Source of the DNA: Caldisericia bacterium
GTDB lineage: Bacteria; Caldisericota; Caldisericia; UBA6126
NCBI GenBank assembly: GCA_028700655.1
Contig: JAQVSG010000007.1
Coordinates: 1-49,798, forward strand
Length of the DNA stretch: 49,798 bases
Reading direction: 5' to 3'
The notes under the pieces are model-generated. The model was given only the letters and a program-made list of their open reading frames with translations. It searched no databases and was not told where the DNA came from. The position numbers and the translations under genes are program-made. Positions 35,646 to 42,921 of this stretch are shown here, one piece after another. Position 1 is the first letter of the stretch. Each line of letters opens with the position of its first letter.

Positions 35646-36227
35646 TTAGAAATACGGGATAAATCTGAAAGCCGATAAAAATAGTAATAAGCTAATACAT
35701 CCATATAGAAATCTTTCATACGATACTACCCATTGAGATGATTGTCGAAAACGAGACATAAAATAGGTTTTCGAAGTGTGCAACAAGGAATAGGTTTGAA
35801 CCCTTACGTAGGCTGTTTTTGTAAGGTAGATATAAAAGGCTTTCATAGGAACATCCTCTGCTATATCGGGGAGAAACGATTTTTCTGAGGGCCGGTAAGA
35901 ATATCTCTGTTCTTCTAAAAAATCTATCAAGTACTCGCCAAACTCTTCTTCTGAAACACCCTGAATAAAATATTCTCTTCGAACGACTAGTAGTATGTAG
36001 ACATATAAAGCAATAGAAACAAAAAGAATCACAATATGCCAGAACTGGATTTCAATTTCATGGGAAAAGAAAAAAGAAAAAATGTGAAGCAGTAAGACCC
36101 ATGTAATCATAGTAAAAAACGTGCTTGATTGCAGGATGCGCACAGTTACTGACCTAGAAAAAGCCAATACTGCAAACCAACAGCTGCTACCAAGAAAAAA
36201 CGAAAGAAAAAGGATATTGACAATCAC
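35646..36227 (-). CDS. Integral membrane protein of unknown family
   Basis: 193 residues with hydrophobic helices near 1-22, 32-55, 63-85 and 170-190, and a cytosolic-looking loop of ~85 residues (EEEFGEYLIDFLEEQRYSYRPSEKSF ...) between the third and the last. No named domain. GTG start; the GTGA overlap with the DUF169 stop shows translational coupling. Its neighbours are DUF169 and TldD/PmbA-like upstream and DUF212 18 nt downstream. Confidence 0.7.
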   Translation of the reverse strand: MIVNILFLSFFLGSSCWFAVLAFSRSVTVRILQSSTFFTMITWVLLLHIFSFFFSHEIEIQFWHIVILFVSIALYVYILLVVRREYFIQGVSEEEFGEYLIDFLEEQRYSYRPSEKSFLPDIAEDVPMKAFYIYLTKTAYVRVQTYSLLHTSKTYFMSRFRQSSQWVVSYERFLYGCISLLLFLSAFRFIPYF

Positions 36228-36979
36228 AGTAGATCTGCTTCTTTAATCGTATAAGCCATGGGCATGAGAGATTCAAAGTCAGATTGGGGAGGAATAGGAT
36301 AAATCGGCCCAAGCCTTCGAAGTTCTATAAGAGACGTATGAATCCTTTGTAAATCATCGATAGGGGCGGCAAAAACTAATTCTGAATGCTGTGTAGATGC
36401 AAAACGTCGATCCCCCGCACAGGGAAAACCAACAATAGGCTGGTTCATACCCTTTGCATACGCCGTTGCAGAACAAAGAGCTCCTTCGGCCACCGTATCT
36501 CCTGCCGTTTTCCTTCCGTCAAGATATGAATTTGCATGAATTAAACCAAGCATTTGAGCAGGATTCGCATAGATCACAAAAACATCAATTGGTTGTATAG
36601 CTCCCAGGGGACCAACTTCAACAGCTTCAAATTGTTTTGCTATATCTCCAAGTTTGTATGTATTTTCAAAGAATACTCTACCTGCTTCTGCATTCTTTGT
36701 GTATTTACCAGCGGCTGCACTTCCATTTTGAAAGCACTGAGGCGTTTTCATAAGACCTAAAGCAGAAGCACCTAGGGAACAAACCATTTTTTCTGGTACT
36801 CCGGTAGAGGTTCTATTTTGATATCTCGCATTAGCGACAAGTTGGCAAAAGTTCAGTTTTTTGGAAACCATCCCAGATTTTGCTTCCTTTTTGGATGTCA
36901 AAAACCGAACACCAATCGGTTCCGTGTCCAATTTTAGAATGGTTTTAAAATCATTTGATATGTCTGTAAAATGCAGCAT
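36224..36979 (-). CDS. DUF169 family protein
   Basis: 251 residues. Patterns of the DUF169 (COG2043) family are visible: LDTEPIGVRFL, NFCQLVANARYQ, CSLGASALGLMK, FVIYANPAQMLGLIHA, EGALCSATAYAKGMNQPIVGFPCAGDRRFA. Function is unknown; several conserved Cys and the early PIGVRF motif are typical. AGGAG lies 7 nt before the ATG. It starts 11 nt after the TldD/PmbA-like gene stop, overlaps the next membrane protein by GTGA, and so belongs to a four-gene unit. Confidence 0.88.
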   Translation of the reverse strand: MLHFTDISNDFKTILKLDTEPIGVRFLTSKKEAKSGMVSKKLNFCQLVANARYQNRTSTGVPEKMVCSLGASALGLMKTPQCFQNGSAAAGKYTKNAEAGRVFFENTYKLGDIAKQFEAVEVGPLGAIQPIDVFVIYANPAQMLGLIHANSYLDGRKTAGDTVAEGALCSATAYAKGMNQPIVGFPCAGDRRFASTQHSELVFAAPIDDLQRIHTSLIELRRLGPIYPIPPQSDFESLMPMAYTIKEADLL

Positions 36980-36989
36980 AAATACACTC

Positions 36990-38237
36990 CTATGTACAGG
37001 TTACATGAGCTCGGAATGCAAACACATCTTGGCAGAACAAAGGGTAAAGAATGTGTCCTGAGCATCCCATATAATCATCACCAAACATTTTCATCGTATT
37101 GCTACGGATCGTCATCGGTGGGACTCGTCCTAAAAGCTGAGTACCATCGGTTAGATAGGCAACTTTCGTTTGACATGAAAATTCTCCGGTTTGAGAATAC
37201 CTAATTTCCCTTGCATTCATAACTACTATTCCCGTGTTTCCTTGCAGCACATCAGCCAGGGAATCATGTGTTTGATGCAATTGAAAATGGGTCATTCCTG
37301 GAAAAGGGTCTCGGTTGTATGCCCCTACGGCATTGGAGGTAAGGGGATATTGGTATTTTTTTGCAATTCTTTTATCTGTATAAGGAGCAACAAGCACACC
37401 CTCTTGAATTAATGGACGTTGAAAAGGAGACAAAGGCCCTTCTTCTAGGCGCAATACGGTACCTTCCATGTCAAAAAAGGGAGTAATAAGATTTTCAATA
37501 TCATGGGAAGAATAAAGAGTGAAAGAAGGATGAAATAGAAGACGATTTAACTTCCCAGAAAATCGTGATGTACCGTTTCCCATTCTCTCACCGTGAAGGT
37601 GATGAAACAAATCGGTAAAGGGTGACCGGTTTGCAGAAGGAAAAATAACAGGGAGGCAGGGGCTATCTTTTACGACTACTTCTTTACCCCATGCCGTACC
37701 CATTGTGCGTACAACACTCGCAAAAATGTCTCGTGAAAATCGACGACCTCGATAGAAAAAGGGGACAGGTGTATTTGTTTCCGGATTTGTGAAATACATA
37801 TTAATCATGATGTAATGGTCTTTATATCGGAGTTTTAAGTTCATTTCATTTGTTAAAGACTCTTCTCTATCAATCAAACTCATCTGTCCATGAAAAATAC
37901 AATGGGGTAATTGGTTTTTTAAGGCCTCAACGAAAGAAACCATAGCTTGTTTATAGTCCTTTTCGCTTGAAATCTCATAGTTATAAATGATATTTTGCTG
38001 TAGCCCACTTGTGCAATCCACAGAATAGGGGGTACTTTTTGCACTGTGAAGAGCTTTTTTTTCTAACTCAATCAATGAAAAATCTTTTTTCGCCGTTCCA
38101 GCCACTCCTAGTAATCCAGTTACATAAAGACGCAAACCGGTAACATCTTCGGTACGTAAGTAATCAGACTCAATTTTGTCATTTTTAAACTTAATATTTT
38201 GGTCTTTAATACTTTTTTTATAGAATTCTTTAATCAT
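36990..38237 (-). CDS. TldD/PmbA-like protein without the HExxxH motif
   Basis: 415 residues. The N-terminal part (~1-100) matches the TldD/PmbA N-domain (YLRTEDVTGLRLYV-like dityrosine strand order) and the C-terminal part has DTHDSLADVLQGNTGIVV-type and IRSNTMKMFGD-type signatures (here HDSLADVLQGNTGIVVMN). TldD proteases carry HExxxH; here the equivalent region reads DLFHHLHGERMGNGTSRF, so classical zinc binding is not supported and the protein is closer to the TldE/PmbA partner type, or divergent. No TldD partner is in the window. GAGGGG lies just before the ATG. Operon with DUF169. Confidence 0.75.
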   Translation of the reverse strand: MIKEFYKKSIKDQNIKFKNDKIESDYLRTEDVTGLRLYVTGLLGVAGTAKKDFSLIELEKKALHSAKSTPYSVDCTSGLQQNIIYNYEISSEKDYKQAMVSFVEALKNQLPHCIFHGQMSLIDREESLTNEMNLKLRYKDHYIMINMYFTNPETNTPVPFFYRGRRFSRDIFASVVRTMGTAWGKEVVVKDSPCLPVIFPSANRSPFTDLFHHLHGERMGNGTSRFSGKLNRLLFHPSFTLYSSHDIENLITPFFDMEGTVLRLEEGPLSPFQRPLIQEGVLVAPYTDKRIAKKYQYPLTSNAVGAYNRDPFPGMTHFQLHQTHDSLADVLQGNTGIVVMNAREIRYSQTGEFSCQTKVAYLTDGTQLLGRVPPMTIRSNTMKMFGDDYMGCSGHILYPLFCQDVFAFRAHVTCT

Positions 38238-38259
38238 GATCCCCTCACATTAAACGTCA

Positions 38260-38637
38260 CTAGACTCTTCGGGTAGAATTACCAATGCGCACATAGGTAT
38301 CCCCCTTCCATGTAACAACAGAGGCATGGGGCTTTTGAACAAATATTGACTCTATTTGAATCACCCACACAGATCGCAACCCAACACGTATTACTTCATC
38401 TTGGATACAAGCATCGGACCAACTAGAGATCGCCTCACAATACATTTCGATGTCTCTTTTTGAAGGCTTATATCCGGTGATCTGTCCATTGTCATCAACA
38501 CCAACAAGAAGATTCCCACCATATGTATTTAAAAAAGCACAAATCGTTTTGTACATCCCTTCGCACGGAATTTGTTTGAATTCAATTTTGTTGCATTCAC
38601 CATAATAAATTAATGATTGGAGTTGTTTACATTTCAT
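38260..38637 (-). CDS. Single-domain AlbA_2/Schlafen-like protein
   Basis: 125 residues covering only the AlbA_2 (Schlafen-like) domain: ECNKIEFKQIPCEGMYKTICAFLNTYGGNLLVGVDDNGQITGY, then a C-terminal strand TYVRIGNSTRRV. Typical members add a helicase/HATPase-like C-part and reach ~400 residues; here the gene ends at the domain boundary. Function unknown, possibly nucleic-acid binding. It lies just upstream of the TldD/PmbA-like gene (22-nt gap) and is divergent from the amidohydrolase. Confidence 0.75.
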   Translation of the reverse strand: MKCKQLQSLIYYGECNKIEFKQIPCEGMYKTICAFLNTYGGNLLVGVDDNGQITGYKPSKRDIEMYCEAISSWSDACIQDEVIRVGLRSVWVIQIESIFVQKPHASVVTWKGDTYVRIGNSTRRV

Positions 38638-38708
38638 TTTTAATCATCATATTTGTTTTAAAGTCTTATGTAAACTATATTACTATTTTTCATGAAAAAG
38701 GCGACATT

Positions 38709-40214
38709 ATGTTAATATGCGGAGCTCAACTCTACAATCCGGTTACAATGCATTATGACAACTTCGACGTGCGCATACAAAAAAATACAATCTCGGATTT
38801 ACAACCATGGGAACAAAGTACCCCTGAAGAAAACGAAACCATTCTTCCCTTACATGGTGCCTTTCTGTATCCCGGTTTTATTGACAGTCACTGTCATTTA
38901 ATGGGAACCGGTGAAAAATATCTCAGCCCTTCTTTATTGGGTATCCGTTCAGAACAAACATTAAAACAAATTCTTCAAAACCAACTTTGCCTCCAACAAA
39001 GCATAGTATTGCGAGGCTGGGATGAGGAGAAACTAGGTTTTGTACCCAATCGACACTTCTTAGATGCCCTTCCTTTAGAATACCCCGTTGTTCTTGTCCG
39101 AAAATGCGGGCATATTGCCACCGTGAACACCGTAGCTGTTCAGCTTTTACATTTGTACACCCTTGACGGCATTGATGGAACATCAATAAAAGAAGGAGTT
39201 GTTCGCGAAACGGCCCTTGTGAAAATGAAAAAAATGTTACCCCAAAATGTTTCTCTTGAGTCCAACTATATAGTAGAAGGGGCAAAACGGTTCCTTCGAC
39301 ATGGAGTTACGTCTGTTCATAGTGAAGATTGGAATCCTTCTCGCTTAGAATGCTTCTTTCAATCAAATCCACTGCATATACCCTGTAGATTGTTCGAAAA
39401 AGTATCCATCCAAAACATAGAAGAATTGACATATTGGATTCAACACAAAAGCGAAATTCAACACAAGATTGCAAGCAGTTTCATTCATACAGATCGTATG
39501 ATTAAGATCTACATGGATGGATCTGTTTGTGGAGAAACAGCCTACCTTAGTACCCCCTACCTTAAATCCCATCAAAACGGTGTATGCTACCATTCGGTAG
39601 AAACACTACGCCAAATGATCCTCCTTGCGAATCAGAACAATCTACAAGTATGCATCCATACGATAGGAGATAAAGCACTAGAAAACGTTTTAAAAAGCTT
39701 TGCCGCCAACCCGTTTTCTTTTCTTCGTCATCGAATCATTCATGCCCAGTTTGCATCACGCAAACAAATACTTGATATCCAAGATAAACAACTGGAATTA
39801 AGCATCCAGCCATGTTTTTATAGGGCTGACCTTGAAACTGTTACAAAAATTCTCGATCCATTTTATCTACAAGATAATGGGTATCCCTTCAAGAGCTATG
39901 TCGAACATGATCTTTTGTTTTCACTGTCCACAGATTCGCCCGTCGAATCAGAAAACCCATTTCACAACATCGCGTATGCAGAAGAATTTATGTCTCGAAA
40001 AAAAGCGTTTTATGCATATACTGTTGCTGGAGCCCGTCAAGTATTCCAAGAAAAAGTACTTGGGATGATAGCGGTGGGATATACGGCAGATTTTTTTGTT
40101 TTAAACAAAGACCTTTTCAAAATGACGAAAAAAGAACTAGTTTCAACCATTCCTAATAAAGTTTTTTTAGATGGTAAAGAAATGATAGGAGATATTCATG
40201 CTAAAACAATATGA
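38709..40214 (+). CDS. Amidohydrolase family 3 (YtcJ-like) metal-dependent hydrolase
   Basis: About 501 residues. The metal-binding HxH is in PGFIDSHCHLMGTG; further family motifs are RKCGHIATVNT, IKIYMDGSVCGETAYLS, VCIHTIGDKALENVL, HRIIHAQFAS and LLFSLSTDSPVESENP. It hydrolyses amide or ester-type C-N bonds; the substrate cannot be told. Start ATG 38709 has AAAGGCG about 8 nt upstream; the frame is open to 38613, but that part crosses the divergent gene start. Its 3' end overlaps mnmG by 17 nt. Confidence 0.87.
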   Translation: MLICGAQLYNPVTMHYDNFDVRIQKNTISDLQPWEQSTPEENETILPLHGAFLYPGFIDSHCHLMGTGEKYLSPSLLGIRSEQTLKQILQNQLCLQQSIVLRGWDEEKLGFVPNRHFLDALPLEYPVVLVRKCGHIATVNTVAVQLLHLYTLDGIDGTSIKEGVVRETALVKMKKMLPQNVSLESNYIVEGAKRFLRHGVTSVHSEDWNPSRLECFFQSNPLHIPCRLFEKVSIQNIEELTYWIQHKSEIQHKIASSFIHTDRMIKIYMDGSVCGETAYLSTPYLKSHQNGVCYHSVETLRQMILLANQNNLQVCIHTIGDKALENVLKSFAANPFSFLRHRIIHAQFASRKQILDIQDKQLELSIQPCFYRADLETVTKILDPFYLQDNGYPFKSYVEHDLLFSLSTDSPVESENPFHNIAYAEEFMSRKKAFYAYTVAGARQVFQEKVLGMIAVGYTADFFVLNKDLFKMTKKELVSTIPNKVFLDGKEMIGDIHAKTI

Positions 40215-42069
40215 CGTTATCGTAGTAGGAGCAGGACATGCAGGATGTGAAGCTGCATTGGCCGCAGCAAGAATGGGTTGCAGTACTCTTTTGCTAACTA
40301 TCAATATTGATACTGTAGCCTGGATGCCGTGTAACCCAGCCATTGGCGGAAGTGGGAAAAGTCAAATTATTGCAGAAGTGGATGCTCTTGGTGGTGAAAT
40401 AGCGTTAAACGCAGAAAGATCTCTATCTCAAATTCGAGTACTCAATACTTCCCGTGGTTTAGCGTTGCGATCGAAAAGAGTGCAGTGTGACAAAGTGGCC
40501 TATAGCAAAAATATGAAATTTGTTTTAGAAAAAGAACCCAATTTGCATCTCTATCAAACTATTGTTAATGAGTTACTCATAGACCACGACAAATGTATTG
40601 GGGTCTTGGACATCTACAACGAAAAAATCTATGGAAAAACGGTGATATTAACAACCGGGACACATTTGGGTGGGAAAATTCACGTGGGATGGATATCCTA
40701 TGATGCGGGGAGAGGAGGCGAGTTAAAAGGAGGAGTTTTATCAGAAAACTTAAAAAAAATTGGTCTCGATGTTCGAAGGTTTAATACCGGCACTACTCCC
40801 AGAATCGATAAGAAAACAATACAATATGAACTTCTTCAGGAGCAACCAGGAGAAGAAATACCAATCTCTCTTTCTTTCATAACACCAAGAAAAGTATGGT
40901 CTCCGCAGCTATCGTCTTATTTGGGATGGACAAACGAAAAGACAATTGAAGTTACAAAAAAGTATTTACAATACTCTCCTTCTAAATCTGGTAATATGAT
41001 AAAAACAGGTCCCAAATCTTGCCCATCCATTGAAGAAAAGGTACAGTGGTTCCCTAACAATTATCGACACTCACTTTTTTTTGAACAAGAAGGTTTTCAC
41101 ACCGATGAAGTGTACATTGCTGGACTTAATATGAGCATATATCCCCATTGTCAATTAGAAATACTCCGGACCATTAAAGGATTGGAAAATGTAAGGTTGT
41201 TTCGCCCTGCCTATGCTATTGCATACGATTGGGTTCATACATCAGAAATCACAACCAGCTTAGAAACGATACGGTACAAAAACCTGTATCTTGCGGGTCA
41301 AATTAATGGCAGTACGGGCTATGATGAAGCATCTGCCCAAGGTATTGTAGCGGGTATAAATGCAGCCCTTTCTGTACAAAACAAAGAACCTATGTTACTC
41401 GAAAGAAACGACTCCTATATTGGAGTTATGCTTGACGACATGATTCATAAACCCCTGAATGAACCGTACCGAATTACTCCGTCTCATGTTGAATATAGAA
41501 TGCTAAACAGAGAAGACAACGCAGACCAAAGAATGACCCCTCTAGGGCGTAAGATAGGCCTCGTAACCGATAAACGATGGAGCATTTTCGAAGAAAAAAT
41601 GATGGCTTTAGAAAAAGGAAGACAATTCCTGGTTACCAACAAAATTGCACCCAATAAAACCATGGTTTCGTTTTTAAAAGAAAATTCGCTACCAGAAATT
41701 ACCCAGAGTTATTCTTATTTTGAATTGTTAAAGCGAACAGATTGGGATGAGAAAATGATGAGTATGCTCAGTGATACCTTTTCTTCTTTGCCCGTAGATG
41801 TCAAAGAAGAATTAATGATTGAAAGTAAATATGAAGGATATCTAGTTAGAGAAAAGAACGAACGTAAACAAATGGAAAAATATGAGAATCACGCACTTCC
41901 ATCAGATATTGACTACAGCGAATTTGAGATGTTGTCTAAAACGTGTATAGCGGCTTTAAACGAATACAAGCCGACAAAAATAAAGGATCTTCATTCATTA
42001 CCCGGCGTTAAACCTTCCGATATGATGATTCTGATTTCTTTGTTAAAAAAGAAAAAACTTATCCTCTAA
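40198..42069 (+). CDS. mnmG: tRNA uridine-5-carboxymethylaminomethyl modification enzyme MnmG (GidA)
   Basis: 623 residues, standard length. The FAD-binding VVGAGHAGCEAALAAARMGC is at residues ~9-28, followed by MPCNPAIGGSGKSQIIAEVDALGGE, VLNTSRGLALRSKRVQCDK, LTTGTHLGGKIHVG, RRFNTGTTPRID and NGSTGYDEASAQGIVAGINAA. With MnmE it makes the cmnm5 group at the wobble uridine of several tRNAs. GGAG upstream. In many bacteria it lies close to the origin with rsmG, parA and parB; none of these is in this window, but a parS sequence follows 31 nt after the stop. Confidence 0.97.
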   Translation: MLKQYDVIVVGAGHAGCEAALAAARMGCSTLLLTINIDTVAWMPCNPAIGGSGKSQIIAEVDALGGEIALNAERSLSQIRVLNTSRGLALRSKRVQCDKVAYSKNMKFVLEKEPNLHLYQTIVNELLIDHDKCIGVLDIYNEKIYGKTVILTTGTHLGGKIHVGWISYDAGRGGELKGGVLSENLKKIGLDVRRFNTGTTPRIDKKTIQYELLQEQPGEEIPISLSFITPRKVWSPQLSSYLGWTNEKTIEVTKKYLQYSPSKSGNMIKTGPKSCPSIEEKVQWFPNNYRHSLFFEQEGFHTDEVYIAGLNMSIYPHCQLEILRTIKGLENVRLFRPAYAIAYDWVHTSEITTSLETIRYKNLYLAGQINGSTGYDEASAQGIVAGINAALSVQNKEPMLLERNDSYIGVMLDDMIHKPLNEPYRITPSHVEYRMLNREDNADQRMTPLGRKIGLVTDKRWSIFEEKMMALEKGRQFLVTNKIAPNKTMVSFLKENSLPEITQSYSYFELLKRTDWDEKMMSMLSDTFSSLPVDVKEELMIESKYEGYLVREKNERKQMEKYENHALPSDIDYSEFEMLSKTCIAALNEYKPTKIKDLHSLPGVKPSDMMILISLLKKKKLIL

Positions 42070-42082
42070 AATACCTTTGTTC

Positions 42083-42134
42083 AGAGGGTTCTCGGTAATA
42101 TGTTTCACGTGAAACATATTACCGAGAACCCTCT
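42083..42134. repeat. 52-bp perfect palindrome carrying a parS site; also a terminator hairpin
   Basis: The arms are 26 nt each with no mismatch and no spacer. The centre, TGTTTCACGTGAAACA (42101-42116), matches the ParB-binding parS consensus of Bacillus exactly. As RNA from mnmG the palindrome would fold to a very stable stem, followed on the plus strand by a T-rich tail (42135-42145), as in an intrinsic terminator. On the minus strand the last four codons and the stop (42119-42121) of the sigma-factor gene lie in the right arm, and no T-tract follows. Confidence 0.85.
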
Positions 42135-42916
42135 TTTAGTTTTTTAACATCCGTTTCTGAAAGAATGATTTCTTTCATTTTTTGGATTCCACTTTTAATC
42201 AACTTGGATACGTGATATTGTTGCAGATGTAGCAATTCTGCGATTTCTTTGTTTGTTAACTCAAACTTATATCGTAAAATAATGCTTTTTTGTTCATTTT
42301 CTGGCAGTTTCATTAAGGCTCTATCAAGGGAGTTTAATTTGATCTTTTCATCAACGAGATCTCTATTTTGTTGTATCGTATCTCCTACAAGAATTTTCTC
42401 AGAATCAACGGTGATTGGCTCATCTATGGAGACTGGAAATTTTGCATATGCAGCCACCATGGCGTCAATAATTTGTTTCTCCGAATATTTGGATAATGCA
42501 GCAACTTCTTTGGTTGTAGGAGCAACACCATATTGGTCAATATACATATCAATGACTCGCATAACGTCCTTGTATACTTCTAAATGCTTCCGAGTAATAC
42601 GGATTGTATCAATGTTATCTCTGAGAAAATGTTTGATTTCTCCGTTCACAATAATAGTAGCATAGGTCACAAAAGAAGCTTCTCGGTTTTCATCATACCG
42701 CTCGGCGGCTTTTATAAGACCAATATTCCCTACGGATTTTAACTCTTCAAGGATTGTTGGGTGATCATCTCGGTATTTCTTTGCTACATAATCTACGATC
42801 CAAAGATGATCTGTAACAAGCTTATTACGCTTATCAATATCGATTTTATCGTAACGTCCCTTTTTTCGATAGGGAATCAATTGTTTGTTTGAATAATCTT
42901 GATCTTTTTCTTCCAT
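42119..42916 (-). CDS. SigB/SigF-like RNA polymerase sigma factor
   Basis: 265 residues with sigma region 2 (LKSVGNIGLIKAAERYDENREASFVTYATIIVNGEIKHFLRD), region 3 (APTTKEVAALSKYSEKQIIDAM) and region 4 with helix-turn-helix (ENEQKSIILRYKFELTNKEIAELLHLQQYHVSKLIKSGIQKMKE). This is the SigB/SigF/SigG type of alternative or general-stress sigma factor; no anti-sigma genes are adjacent. The ATG is 5 nt after the stop of the BNR surface-protein gene, with no good ribosome binding site, so it is probably translated from the same mRNA. Its 3' end lies inside the parS palindrome. Confidence 0.9.
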   Translation of the reverse strand: MEEKDQDYSNKQLIPYRKKGRYDKIDIDKRNKLVTDHLWIVDYVAKKYRDDHPTILEELKSVGNIGLIKAAERYDENREASFVTYATIIVNGEIKHFLRDNIDTIRITRKHLEVYKDVMRVIDMYIDQYGVAPTTKEVAALSKYSEKQIIDAMVAAYAKFPVSIDEPITVDSEKILVGDTIQQNRDLVDEKIKLNSLDRALMKLPENEQKSIILRYKFELTNKEIAELLHLQQYHVSKLIKSGIQKMKEIILSETDVKKLKEGSR

Positions 42917-42921
42917 AGGTT

